NCBI GenBank assembly: GCA_964291445.2
Contig: OZ219862.1
Location: forward strand, 124,001 to 188,000
Origin: JAPOXR01 sp964291445
Lineage (GTDB): Bacteria; Pseudomonadota; Alphaproteobacteria; Rhodobacterales; Rhodobacteraceae
Reading direction: 5' to 3'
Length of the DNA: 64,000 nt
Shown here: piece after piece, positions 25,671 to 34,425 of the stretch
Numbering within the stretch: the first letter of the stretch is position 1
Layout of the letters: the number at the start of each line of letters is the position of its first letter
Made by a program: the position numbers and the translations under genes
Notes under the pieces: model-generated
What the model was told of the DNA's origin: nothing
Databases searched by the model: none
Seen by the model: only the letters and a program-made list of their open reading frames with translations

Positions 25671-27425
25671 ATGGCAAAATCGATGAGCGGAGCAGATATC
25701 CTGCTCAGGGCACTGGAAGATCAGGGGGTCGATGTCGTGTTTGGATACCCTGGCGGTGCCGTGCTGCCGATCTACGACAGGCTCGACCAGAGCAACAGCA
25801 TCCGCCATATCCTGGTTCGCCACGAACAGGGTGCGGTTCATGCTGCCGAGGGCTACGCCCGCTCGACCGGCAGGCCGGGCGTCGTCCTGGTCACCTCCGG
25901 CCCGGGCGCGACCAATTCGGTGACCGGGCTCACCGACGCCTTGATGGACTCGATCCCGATCGTGCTGATATCGGGCCAGGTTCCAACATTCATGATCGGC
26001 AATGACGCCTTCCAGGAGGCAGACACGGTCGGGATCACCCGGCCCTGCACCAAGCATAACTGGCTGGTCAAGGACACCGAAGATCTTGCCGATGTCATTC
26101 ACCAGGCATTTCACATCGCCACCGCCGGCCGTCCCGGACCGGTGCTGATCGATATTCCGAAGGATGTCCAGTTCGCCGATGCCGAGTACCGGGAGCCAAC
26201 CGAGACCCATCGCCAGGGCTACCGTCCCAGGATCTATGGCGACCGCGAGCTGATCACCGAGCTTGCCGAACTGGTGGAAGCGGCGGCCAGACCGGTCATC
26301 TACAGCGGCGGCGGGGTGGTCAATTCCGGGCGTGACGCGTGCGAACTCCTGCGCCAGTTTGTGGACGAGACCGGCTTCCCGATCACCTCGACGCTGATGG
26401 GGCTGGGCGCCTACCCTGCCTCCGGCGAGGGTTGGCTGGGAATGCTGGGAATGCATGGCAGCTACGAGGCAAACCTGGCCATGCATGGCTGCGACCTCAT
26501 GATCAATGTCGGCGCCCGGTTCGACGACCGGATCACCGGGCGAATCAAGGATTTCAGCCCGAACTCGCGCAAGGCGCATATCGACATCGACAAGTCATCG
26601 ATCAACAAGGCAGTACTGGTCGAGTTGCCCATCGTCGGCGATGTCGAGAACGTGCTCAGGGAGCTGCTGCTGATCTGGCGCAGCCGGGGCGGCCGGACCA
26701 ATGCCGGGGAGTTGGCCGGGTGGTGGCAGCAGATCCGGGAGTGGCAAGCGGTCGATTGTTTCTCCTACCGCAATTCGGACCAGGTCATCAAACCGCAATA
26801 CGCGTTGGAGCGGCTGGAGGCGCTGACATGCGATCGTGACCGGTATGTCACCACCGAGGTCGGTCAGCACCAGATGTGGGCGGCGCAATTCCTGAATTTC
26901 AACGAGCCACATCGATGGATGACATCGGGCGGGCTTGGCACCATGGGCTACGGGCTTCCATCCTCGATCGGCGTGCAGATTGCCCATCCCGAGTCGCTGG
27001 TCATCAACGTCGCCGGCGAGGCAAGCTGGCTGATGAACATGCAGGAAATGTGCACCGCCGTTCAGGAAAACCTCCCGGTCAAGCAATTCATTCTCAACAA
27101 TGAATATCTGGGCATGGTCCGCCAATGGCAGGAGCTGCTGCACAACGAGCGCTACAGCAACTCCTGGTGTGCTGCCCTGCCGGATTTCGTCAAGCTGGCA
27201 GAGGCGTTCGGCTGTCACGGGATCATGGTTGAAGACCCTGCCCTGCTGGACGCTGCCATCGGGGAAATGCTCGACCATGACGGCCCGGTGATCATGGATT
27301 GCCGCGTCGACAAGTTCGAGAGCTGTTTTCCGATGATTCCCTCTGGCGAGCCGCACAACATGATGTTGCTGGGGCCTTCGGAAAAACGCGCCGCCGTGCA
27401 GGCTGGCGGGGCGGTCCTGGTATAG
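25671..27425 (+). CDS. ilvB: Acetolactate synthase large (catalytic) subunit
   Basis: Thiamine-diphosphate enzyme making acetolactate or acetohydroxybutyrate, the first common step of branched-chain amino-acid synthesis; 584 residues. N-terminal domain: VVFGYPGGAVLPIYDRL with the catalytic Glu in HEQGAVHAAEGYARSTGRPG, and GPGATNSVTGLTDALMDSIP. The FAD-type middle domain follows. The C-terminal ThDP domain has GLGTMGYGLPSSIGVQIAHP and ILNNEYLGMVRQWQELL. The usual ThDP-motif GDGSF reads GEASW here (VAGEASWLMNMQEMCTA); the Asp of GDG, which coordinates the metal, is Glu. ilvN follows 7 bases downstream. Confidence 0.95.
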   Translation: MAKSMSGADILLRALEDQGVDVVFGYPGGAVLPIYDRLDQSNSIRHILVRHEQGAVHAAEGYARSTGRPGVVLVTSGPGATNSVTGLTDALMDSIPIVLISGQVPTFMIGNDAFQEADTVGITRPCTKHNWLVKDTEDLADVIHQAFHIATAGRPGPVLIDIPKDVQFADAEYREPTETHRQGYRPRIYGDRELITELAELVEAAARPVIYSGGGVVNSGRDACELLRQFVDETGFPITSTLMGLGAYPASGEGWLGMLGMHGSYEANLAMHGCDLMINVGARFDDRITGRIKDFSPNSRKAHIDIDKSSINKAVLVELPIVGDVENVLRELLLIWRSRGGRTNAGELAGWWQQIREWQAVDCFSYRNSDQVIKPQYALERLEALTCDRDRYVTTEVGQHQMWAAQFLNFNEPHRWMTSGGLGTMGYGLPSSIGVQIAHPESLVINVAGEASWLMNMQEMCTAVQENLPVKQFILNNEYLGMVRQWQELLHNERYSNSWCAALPDFVKLAEAFGCHGIMVEDPALLDAAIGEMLDHDGPVIMDCRVDKFESCFPMIPSGEPHNMMLLGPSEKRAAVQAGGAVLV

Positions 27426-27432
27426 AATTCAC

Positions 27433-28047
27433 ATGACCTCACTCAGCATCAAGAAGGGAAGCTCCCGACGCTCGGCCTATGATCTGCGCCGGTCGAGAGA
27501 TTCCGACACCGAGACCCACACCCTGTCGGTCCTCGTTGACAACGAGGCCGGGGTGCTGGCCAGGGTGGTCGGCCTGTTCTCCGGGCGGGGCTACAATATC
27601 GAAAGCCTGACCGTCACCGAGGTCGATCACTCGGGCCACCTGTCGCGCATGACCATCGTCACCACCGGCCGGGTCCATGTCATCGAACAGATCAAGGCGC
27701 AGTTGGAGCGGCTGATCCCGGTGCATTCGGTCGTCGATCTGACGGACGAGGGGCAATCGGTCCAACGCGAGGTCGGGCTTTTCAAGGTAAAACGCCAGCC
27801 GGACGGCAAGATCGGCAAGATCGCCAGCGAATTCGGTGCCACCGAGATCTGGTCGGACGACGATTGCCAGGTGTTGGAACTGACCGGCGACCCGTCCCAG
27901 ATCGACCTCCTCGTCGACAGGCTGCTGGAATTTGGCCTCCTCGAGATCGCCCGAACCGGCGTGGTTGGCATGCAGATCGAGCCCGCTGGCGCCGACCATG
28001 CACCTGAAGTGGGCACATCCGACACCGAGGCTGGAAACCTGCCCTGA
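27433..28047 (+). CDS. ilvN: Acetolactate synthase small (regulatory) subunit
   Basis: Regulatory subunit that activates IlvB and confers valine feedback, 204 residues, slightly longer than the usual 160-190 because of tails at both ends. The ACT domain is at about residues 30-105: HTLSVLVDNEAGVLARVVGL, FSGRGYNIESLTV and SRMTIVTTGRVHVIEQIKAQ. The C-terminal domain includes KIASEFGATEIWSDD. The N-terminal 28 residues are basic (SIKKGSSRRSAYDLRRSRD). ilvC, which usually follows in alphaproteobacteria, is absent; the next 525 bases carry no gene. Confidence 0.95.
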   Translation: MTSLSIKKGSSRRSAYDLRRSRDSDTETHTLSVLVDNEAGVLARVVGLFSGRGYNIESLTVTEVDHSGHLSRMTIVTTGRVHVIEQIKAQLERLIPVHSVVDLTDEGQSVQREVGLFKVKRQPDGKIGKIASEFGATEIWSDDDCQVLELTGDPSQIDLLVDRLLEFGLLEIARTGVVGMQIEPAGADHAPEVGTSDTEAGNLP

Positions 28048-28572
28048 CATCGAATGCCCCGAGCCGTGTTGCGGCCATGCTCCTTCTTGCCCGGCCTTTG
28101 CCGCAAGGCGAATGGCCCGACTGGAATTTTCCCGGGAAATGCCGGAAGAGTTGTGAGGTCCGGAAGGGCTGTGGTAGCATGGCGCAGCGGCGGAAAGAGC
28201 GTCCAGACCCGAGTGAAGCCTGGTTTCCGGCAGAAGCCTTGCTTGTCCGGCGCCGGATTGGCCAGGATTTGTCGTGAAGGATTCGGTGGCGCCGGTCGTC
28301 ATGCGCAGGGAATCCGGATTGTTCGGCTGGTTGCGTCTCAATTCCGCCCGCAGGCGGTATGGTCAGCGCTGCGAGTGGCGGCAAGTTGCTGGCGACCTGC
28401 CGGCGCTCCGGTCATTGCTTCCGGGCGCGTGTCTGCAGAATGGCAGTGGGGCACCTGGATGGAGGCACATTCGATGACAGCATTGTCGCAGAAGATTGGG
28501 CCACAATCCGCACGGCGCCTTGGATGCGTTGATCGGCCAGGAGAATGAAGGTGCCGTCCAGGGAATAGTGCA
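28048..28572. other. Gene-free stretch after ilvBN
   Basis: 525 bases without a supportable gene or RNA. Frames on both strands are open but have no domain or ribosome-binding site. The last part holds the leader of the desaturase gene, with AGGGA 8 bases before its ATG. ilvC is not present in decayed form as far as I can read. Confidence 0.4.
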
Positions 28573-29634
28573 ATGGCGACGATGCTTGAGAAGAGTTACG
28601 AGCTCATCGGTGAGGCCGACAATTCCTGCTCGCTCGAGAATGACCGGTTCGAGGGGTTGGTAGAGGACCAGTGGTTCTCGGCATCCGTGCCGAGAAGGCA
28701 GATGAAAACCCTGATGAGGCGCACGAACAGGGAAGCCGCCATCCACACTGCCATCTGGGGGGTTCTGTTGATCGGTTCGGGAATCGGCGCGGTTCTGACT
28801 TGGGGCACATGGTGGGCTGTCCCATGCCTGCTCTTCTACGGCGTGATGTATTCGATGTCGGACCATCAGGCCCATGAGTTCAGTCACGGGACACCTTTCA
28901 GGATCAGGTGGCTCAACGACGCACTCTACTGGATCACCGGATTCATGACTCTCCATGAAACCTATTACTGGCGGTGGAGTCATACGCGACACCACACCGA
29001 AACGCTTCATGTGGGACGTGACCCCGAGATTGCGGTGATGGCCCCCGCCGATGTGGCCAAGCTCTTTCTCGACTTCTTCTTCCTGGTTTCGGGTTGGGTG
29101 CAGATCAGGAATATCGTGAAACACGCCCTTGGCCGGGTCGAGGGCGACGGCGCGCATTTCATTCCTGAAGACGAGCGCCGGAAAGTGATATGGAATTCAC
29201 GTGCCTATGTGGCAATCTTCCTGGCAACAATCTCCTCAGCGGTGATCTGGCAGACATGGCTACCTGTTCTCTTGGTGGTGACACCGCGCTTCTATGGCGG
29301 CTTCTTCCCGCAATTCTTCAATATTACCCAGCATGCAGGCCTGAAAGAGAATTGCCTGGATCATCGCGAGAATTGCCGCACATTCTATGCCAATCCGGTC
29401 TTCCGGTTTCTGTACATGAACATGAACTACCACATCGAGCACCACATGTTTCCCATGGTGCCGTTTCACCGGCTTCACGAGTTGCACGAGGCGATAAAGG
29501 ATCAGTGCCCGCCGCCATATGCCAGCGTATGGGCCTGCTATGCGGAGATGATCCCGGCAATTCGGAAACAACTTGCGGATCCGGCCTATCACGTCGAGCG
29601 CCCGCTCCCGGTTCAGTCGGCCGGCACCAAATAA
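28573..29634 (+). CDS. Fatty-acid-desaturase-family membrane di-iron enzyme
   Basis: 353-residue integral-membrane enzyme with the three histidine boxes of the desaturase/hydroxylase superfamily: HEFSH at about residue 100 (HxxxH), HTRHH at about 140 (HxxHH) and HIEHH at about 290 (HxxHH). Hydrophobic pairs lie between the boxes (WGVLLIGSGIGAVLTWGTWW; YVAIFLATISSAVIWQTWL), as expected with two membrane hairpins. These histidines bind a di-iron centre. The substrate may be an acyl lipid, carotenoid, alkane or other hydrophobic compound; the sequence does not say. No ferredoxin or reductase gene adjoins. It is a single-gene unit beside mobile DNA and may be accessory. Confidence 0.85.
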   Translation: MATMLEKSYELIGEADNSCSLENDRFEGLVEDQWFSASVPRRQMKTLMRRTNREAAIHTAIWGVLLIGSGIGAVLTWGTWWAVPCLLFYGVMYSMSDHQAHEFSHGTPFRIRWLNDALYWITGFMTLHETYYWRWSHTRHHTETLHVGRDPEIAVMAPADVAKLFLDFFFLVSGWVQIRNIVKHALGRVEGDGAHFIPEDERRKVIWNSRAYVAIFLATISSAVIWQTWLPVLLVVTPRFYGGFFPQFFNITQHAGLKENCLDHRENCRTFYANPVFRFLYMNMNYHIEHHMFPMVPFHRLHELHEAIKDQCPPPYASVWACYAEMIPAIRKQLADPAYHVERPLPVQSAGTK

Positions 29635-29935
29635 TGCTGGACCTGGCATGACGGCAGCCGGGGCCTGCCCGCCCGGCGATGCGATTGCCATGACCTCGCG
29701 GGTGCGCATCCTGATTCGGATGGGAGCACATCCTCCTCACCGGCGAATACAGATGGCCAAGGTCATGAGCCCGCGGGTCCAGGCACAGGTTTCACTGTGT
29801 TGGAAGAGGCCCTCTCGTGACGTTCACGAATTCTCCGTGCATGTCGGACTGAAGGGGCTGAAATCGGCCCTCAGAGAACCGCAACCGACCCCAAACGCCT
29901 GGCGTTTCTGCACCCAGCCGCGGCCGGCTCGGAAA
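29635..29935. other. Gene-free stretch before the toxin-antitoxin pair
   Basis: About 300 bases between the desaturase and the convergent yhaV toxin. I see no coding signal. A short inverted repeat CGTGA-CGT-TCACG lies near 29815-29830. Confidence 0.4.
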
Positions 29936-30394
29936 TTACTTCCCTTTCGGTTGATCCTGCCTTGATGCGGACGTCAATGCAGCCCAGTCATCAGGTGGAT
30001 TTCCTCGCGCCAGCATCCTGGCGAACACCGAGTGGGGATCGGTTCTGCTCCCTGATGAGCGCAGCGTGGATTGGTCATTGACCCACGCGTAGACGATCAC
30101 CTTCGCCCTGGCGTCATAACGGAAGAACAATCGGAACCGTCTGCCGATCCTTGCGCGCCTCCAATGGCGAAAACGTGGGCCAAGCGTGTTGCCCTGCCGA
30201 TACTCGTCCTGGGATGGATCCTGCGGGACGACCTCCAGCATCAGCCGACTCAATGCGTGGAACAGCTTGACATTCGCATTGGATCCGAACTCCGCCGGGC
30301 CGTTTTGTTCAGCGCGTAGAGCCGCGCCCTGAAGCTTGCGCAGTTGGTCAATGAGGCAATCGTGGAACAGCAGCGTCCAGCCATGGTGCCGCAT
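29936..30394 (-). CDS. yhaV: YhaV-family type II toxin (mRNA interferase)
   Basis: 152-residue toxin of the PrlF-YhaV system, a ribosome-dependent RNase of the RelE superfamily. Family wording is clear: GWTLLFHDCLIDQLRKLQGA at the N-terminus, IPQDPSQDEYRQGNTLGP-like text (VPQDPSQDEYRQGNTLGP), RRARIGRRFRLFFRYDARAK and VIVYAWVNDQSTLRSSGS, and PHSVFARMLARGNPPDDWAA at the C-terminus. Length matches the family and nothing is interrupted, so the module looks intact. Its ATG shares the A of the antitoxin TGA (TGATG), giving tight coupling. The antitoxin gene precedes it. Confidence 0.93.
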   Translation of the reverse strand: MRHHGWTLLFHDCLIDQLRKLQGAALRAEQNGPAEFGSNANVKLFHALSRLMLEVVPQDPSQDEYRQGNTLGPRFRHWRRARIGRRFRLFFRYDARAKVIVYAWVNDQSTLRSSGSRTDPHSVFARMLARGNPPDDWAALTSASRQDQPKGK

Positions 30395-30714
30395 CAGAGG
30401 TCGACATCGTCGCCGATCTCCTCGCTCGCCCCCGCTTCACGCTGTGCATGTTCGAACATGTCCTGCGCCAGATCGTCCGGAATCGCCTGAACATGCCGGC
30501 CGGCCTGAATATCGCCGGCCAATACGTCAAGAAACGCCGCGATCGCTGGATCTTCGTGTTCGGAGTCAGCGCGGCTGACGATGATTTGTCCGGTATCGTG
30601 GAGTTCGAATGCCATCTTGGCACCGGTATCTGCCCCCAGTGCCCGGCGGATTGTCCTGGGGAGGGTTATCTGGCCCTTCGAAGTCATTGTGGCGACTTCT
30701 CGAATGATGGGCAT
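30394..30714 (-). CDS. prlF: PrlF-family antitoxin
   Basis: 106-residue antitoxin. The N-terminal AbrB-like (SpoVT) DNA-binding domain reads VATMTSKGQITLPRTIRRAL, about residues 7-45, and the acidic C-terminus (DPAIAAFLDVLAGDIQAGRH, then EEIGDDVDL) is the expected toxin-binding part. It precedes yhaV with a one-base overlap. PrlF represses its own operon in E. coli; the palindrome 29 bases upstream of the ATG is the likely operator here. Confidence 0.93.
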   Translation of the reverse strand: MPIIREVATMTSKGQITLPRTIRRALGADTGAKMAFELHDTGQIIVSRADSEHEDPAIAAFLDVLAGDIQAGRHVQAIPDDLAQDMFEHAQREAGASEEIGDDVDL

Positions 30715-30742
30715 GATTGGCGCTCCTTCGGTGTCGGGTGAC

Positions 30743-30762
30743 TGTAAGGAGAATTCCTTACA
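30743..30762 (-). promoter_or_regulatory. Palindromic operator of prlF-yhaV
   Basis: Exact inverted repeat TGTAAGGA / TCCTTACA with a 4-base GAAT spacer, 29 bases upstream of the prlF start, in an AT-rich patch. Its location and symmetry fit an AbrB-type autorepressor site. The binding role is inferred. Confidence 0.6.
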
Positions 30763-30945
30763 ATATCAACTTGATAATCGGTGATCAGGGATTCAGGCCT
30801 GCTCCAGACACACCTGCCAGGCTGCCTTCGAACCCGCCGCCTTCCATCCATGATGTGTAGCAACCCGCAATCATGATCGCTTCAGCTTGCAATTATCGTG
30901 ACTTTCGCCCCGAATTGATCGCGTCCATCGGCGGGTCCGAACCCG

Positions 30946-31020
30946 GATTGTCTGCGAACAATCCCGGACCATTTGCAACCAGCCTGCATTCATCGGGCTG
31001 AACCGAGATTGTCTGCGAAC
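30946..31020. repeat. 14-bp direct repeats and small inverted repeat beside a recombinase relic
   Basis: GATTGTCTGCGAAC occurs exactly at 30946-30959 and 31007-31020, starts 61 bases apart. The first copy is embedded in an inverted repeat GGATTGT-CTGCGA-ACAATCC (30945-30964). It lies next to a decayed serine recombinase, so these could be remnants of a resolution (res) site or of an element end. The wider gap 30763-31179 holds no intact gene. On the minus strand 31065-31200 a frame ends EIRRILKDRLDAERTDKLV then TMMRKAGLPI and TAG, which reads like a coding remnant I cannot name. Confidence 0.45.
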
Positions 31021-31179
31021 GGGACCATGTCGACCGATCCATGCCCCGCGCCGCCTTCGCCACGCTATATCGGCAATCCCGCCTTGCGCATCATGGTGAC
31101 GAGCTTGTCGGTTCGTTCGGCATCCAGTCTGTCCTTCAGAATACGGCGGATCTCGGGTAGGTGGGCGTCGGTGAGTCGG

Positions 31180-31799
31180 TCAGCGTCCTGGGGCCGTACC
31201 CGATTCAGGCCAGACGGGCGTCGAGATCGTCAAGGCTGATCGGGCGGGCAGTCCCGCCAACCGGGCCCTGAGTGTAAGCAACGTCTCCGTCGGGATGCGC
31301 ACGCCCGTACCGCCCATCGGAGAATTCCAAGTGTAGAGCGTGGCGCGCAAAATGCCCATCAGACTGCAGATCTCCGGCACCGTGTGTTCGCGTGACCGGT
31401 AGAGCTCCACCGCGTGGGCGCGCTGCGGGGTGGTCAGTGCCTTCTTCCGGCCGCCCTTTCGGCCGCGTGCCCGTGCGGCCGTCAGCCCGGCCCGGCTCCG
31501 CTCGAACTCGGCCAGGGTGCCGAACAGGTGAAAGATCAGCTGACCGCCGCTCGACGTGGTGTCGACCCGCTCCTGGAGGCTCTTCAGCCCGAACCCATTC
31601 CCTTCAGCTCCTCGGCGCGGGCGATGAGATCCCTCAGGGAGCGTTCCAACCTGTCCAGCCGCCACACGACAAGCGTGGCCGTACCGCCCTGGTGCCGCTG
31701 GCCCTGTCATCGAAGATCCGCTCGCAGCCGGGCCGATGAGCATGCAGGGCCTGTCTGGAAACCCGGGGGTGGCGCATGAAGCCATACGATGCAAAGTGC
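31180..31799 (-). pseudogene. Decayed serine recombinase (resolvase/invertase type)
   Basis: Minus-strand pieces in different frames follow the order of a Tn3-resolvase/Hin-type protein. The catalytic-domain piece CERIFDDRASGTRAVRPRLS is near 31700. Then comes FGLKSLQERVDTTSSGGQLI with FHLFGTLAEFERSRAGLTAA near 31530, then RARGRKGGRKKALTTPQRAH and the C-terminal helix-turn-helix EHTVPEICSLMGILRATLYT near 31350. The N-terminal catalytic Ser segment is garbled (RHPRVSRQALHA in place of the usual YARVST-type start), and at least one frameshift separates the two halves. The E-helix is also shortened after LAEFER. It is not functional. Confidence 0.78.
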
Positions 31800-32275
31800 A
31801 TTTTCCTGTGGCGGATTCGGTGCCTATGTTGGGTTAGGGCCGAGTCTGGCCAGCTACCTCGCCATTGTGCCAACCGCACGGGGCAGGTGAAGGCAGCCTG
31901 GCGGGGCTTCGGTACGGCGACGAGGACGGTGGCGAATCATGCGTGGCCCGTGCCTGCGAAAGCGACGGAGCTTCGGAATGCTGGTGGTGACCGTGACGTC
32001 TGCATGCCCCGCGCCAGCGACGACGACCCGTCCGGATTCGGCAACAGGTTGCAGAGAATTCCGCTGCAAGCTAGAACTCCCGATATCTTCCGGGAGCTTG
32101 CCAGGATTGGTGCGCCCATTGAAGATAAAATGGGGGAGTTCAGGCACCATCTCGATTCAAGTCCTCTGGTTGACAGGCGAATGCCGTCTGGCCAGAGGTT
32201 TCATTGTCCCGGTACCGAGAATTCCGGCCGGGGATTGAGGGTAGGTCAAACTCCTGTCAACTTAGGAGAAAACTG
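31800..32275. other. Gene-free leader region before the sugar ABC operon
   Basis: About 475 bases between the recombinase relic and the ABC operon. No supportable gene. A TTGACA lies at 32170-32175 between the arms of CCTCTGG / CCAGAGG, a possible regulator site, but no convincing -10 follows at 17 bases. The strong ribosome-binding site AGGAGAA at 32264-32270 serves the next gene. Confidence 0.35.
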
Positions 32276-33220
32276 ATGAAAAAGTTCTTTATCGCTACGG
32301 GGGTAGCCTCGTTGCTGTCGACGGCGGCCGTTGCCGAAACGATCGGATACGCGATGTCGGAGTTCAACGACAACTGGTTGACGATCATGCGCAATGCCGC
32401 TGTTGAATGGGCGGATGAGAATGGTCACGACCTTATCATGGAAGACGGCCAGAGTGACGTTGGACGTCAACTGGACCAGATCAACAACTTCATTGCGACA
32501 GGCGTGGACGCGATCGTCGTGGTTCCGATTGATGGCAATGCAACCCAGGCCTTGACCAACGCTGCCAATTCGGCAGGGATACCGATGGTATATGCAAACC
32601 GTGTCCCGGGCAACTTTGACACCCTTCCGGACAACCAGGTGGTTGTTGCGTCGGATGAAACGGAATCCGGCACACTCGAGACGTTCAACATTTGCCAGCA
32701 ATTGCGATCCCAGGGCAAGGTTGACGGGGGCGCCCGTGCCTACATTCTGCAGGGACAATTGCACCATCCTGCCGGAATTCAGCGCACCAAGGACATCCAC
32801 GATGTGGTTGCCATGGACATGTGCAATTTCATCGAGATCATTGACACCCAGGTCGGCAACTTCGTGCGTGCCCAAGCCCAGGATCTCATGACCAATTGGC
32901 TGACAACCGGCGATGAATTCGACGCGGTCATTGCCAACAACGATGAAATGGCCATTGGCGCAATTCTCGCCATGAAGTCGGCAGGCATTGACATGGATAC
33001 TGTCCTCGTTGGTGGAATCGATGCGACTCCCGATGCACTTCAGGCCATGGCTGCGGGTGATCTTGATGTCACCGTGTTCCAGAACGCCGCCGCTCAGGGC
33101 ATCGGCTCGGTTGAAGCTGCAATCGCGCTTTCCCGCGGCGAGTCGGTCACCAAATTCGTCCGCATTCCGTTCGAGTTGGTCACGCCCGAAAACATGGCCG
33201 AGTATATTGGCGCGAATTGA
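32276..33220 (+). CDS. Sugar-type ABC transporter periplasmic binding protein
   Basis: 314-residue binding protein of the ribose/inositol cluster (Peripla_BP_4 type). The signal peptide MKKFFIATGVASLLSTAAVA is cleaved before ETIGYAMSEFNDNW. Family pieces are QLDQINNFIATGVDAIVVVP, NAANSAGIPMVYANRVPGNF, then DLMTNWLTTGDEFDAVIANN with DEMAIGAILAMKSAGI, and GIDATPDALQAMAAGDLDVT. These resemble inositol-binding proteins and FrcB. The sugar is not certain. It is the first gene of a three-gene operon with a permease and a single-domain ATPase. The start is ATG 32276 behind AGGAGAA. Confidence 0.9.
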   Translation: MKKFFIATGVASLLSTAAVAETIGYAMSEFNDNWLTIMRNAAVEWADENGHDLIMEDGQSDVGRQLDQINNFIATGVDAIVVVPIDGNATQALTNAANSAGIPMVYANRVPGNFDTLPDNQVVVASDETESGTLETFNICQQLRSQGKVDGGARAYILQGQLHHPAGIQRTKDIHDVVAMDMCNFIEIIDTQVGNFVRAQAQDLMTNWLTTGDEFDAVIANNDEMAIGAILAMKSAGIDMDTVLVGGIDATPDALQAMAAGDLDVTVFQNAAAQGIGSVEAAIALSRGESVTKFVRIPFELVTPENMAEYIGAN

Positions 33221-33332
33221 GGCAGTTTGTCTGCCAGGTGAGCGGCTGCCGGCCGCTCACCGCGACTCCTGAAGAACGGAGTCTACTGATCCCTGTTCCT
33301 GCAACGCGCCAGGATTAGTCATGGAGGGCGAA

Positions 33333-34412
33333 ATGGCCGATGACGTGCACGGCACCGGAGGTCAGACATACGATCACAAGAAACGCGCGTTGCCACCCGA
33401 GCTAGGCGTGTTCATGGCGTTGATCGTGATTGTCGTGATTTTCGAGATTCTTGGCGCGCTTTTTGTCGGTCAGAGCCTGCTATTCGACACCAAGGGACGC
33501 TTCGACGGCCCGCTTGGCTTGTTCAATGTTGCAAGATTGAAGATCATGATCTTGCAGGTCTCGATCATCGGCATCATTGCCATCGGCTCCACGCAGGTGA
33601 TTATTTCCGGTGGCATCGACCTGTCACCCGGCTCGGTCGTTGGTGTCACGGCAATGGTTGCAATGAGCTTTGCACAGGTGGCCGAGGTCAACGGGCTTGC
33701 CAACCCGAAGCCGGTCTTTGGCGCCTGGGCGCATGACATACCTGCATTGTTCCCGGTCCTGATTGGCCTTGTCATTGGCTTGGCCGCCGGCCTCGTCAAC
33801 GGCGCATTGATAGCCTACACGCGTATTCCCCCATTCATCGCCACTCTCGGGATGATGGTGTTTGCACGTGGTGCGGCGAAATGGTGGACGAAAGGTGAGC
33901 CGGTTTCCTTTCCCACCGAGAGTTATGCCTTCATCGGCTCGGGCATGGTGCCGGTCGTGATCTTCGTTGCGCTCGCCATACTCTTCCACTTCCTGTTGAA
34001 GTTCACGGTTTACGGCAAACATACCTATGCCATCGGGTCCAACGAGGATGCGGCGCGGATGTCCGGCATCAATGTTCAGCGGCACAAACTCATGGTCTAT
34101 GCCATCGGTGGCGTGCTTGCGGCAACGGCGGCAATCGTACTCACTTCGAAGAGTCTCACGGCCCAGTCCGGCATGGGGATCATGTACGAACTTGATGCCA
34201 TCGCCATGACCGTAATCGGCGGCGTCAGCCTCAGCGGTGGCCGCGGTTCGATCATCGGCACGGTGCTCGGCGCGTTGATCTTCGGGGTCATCATATCGGG
34301 ATTCACTTTCCTGCGCCTTGATGCCTTCTACCAGGAGATGGTCAAGGGCTTCATCATCATCAGCGCGGTTGTACTCGATCAGTGGCGACAGCAGCGGGCA
34401 GCGCGGGCATGA
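33333..34412 (+). CDS. Sugar ABC transporter permease (RbsC/FrcC type)
   Basis: 359-residue membrane permease with about 9-10 hydrophobic helices. Typical BPD_transp_2 wording: IGIIAIGSTQVIISGGIDLS, then PGSVVGVTAMVAMSFAQ, LVNGALIAYTRIPPFIATLG, AIGSNEDAARMSGINVQRHK and ELDAIAMTVIGGVSLSGGRG. I chose ATG 33333 because GGAGGG at 33323-33328 is its ribosome-binding site; an ATG at 33321 overlaps that site. It lies between the binding protein and the ATPase and will form the homodimeric channel. Confidence 0.92.
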   Translation: MADDVHGTGGQTYDHKKRALPPELGVFMALIVIVVIFEILGALFVGQSLLFDTKGRFDGPLGLFNVARLKIMILQVSIIGIIAIGSTQVIISGGIDLSPGSVVGVTAMVAMSFAQVAEVNGLANPKPVFGAWAHDIPALFPVLIGLVIGLAAGLVNGALIAYTRIPPFIATLGMMVFARGAAKWWTKGEPVSFPTESYAFIGSGMVPVVIFVALAILFHFLLKFTVYGKHTYAIGSNEDAARMSGINVQRHKLMVYAIGGVLAATAAIVLTSKSLTAQSGMGIMYELDAIAMTVIGGVSLSGGRGSIIGTVLGALIFGVIISGFTFLRLDAFYQEMVKGFIIISAVVLDQWRQQRAARA

Positions 34413-34425
34413 AGGGACGCACGTC

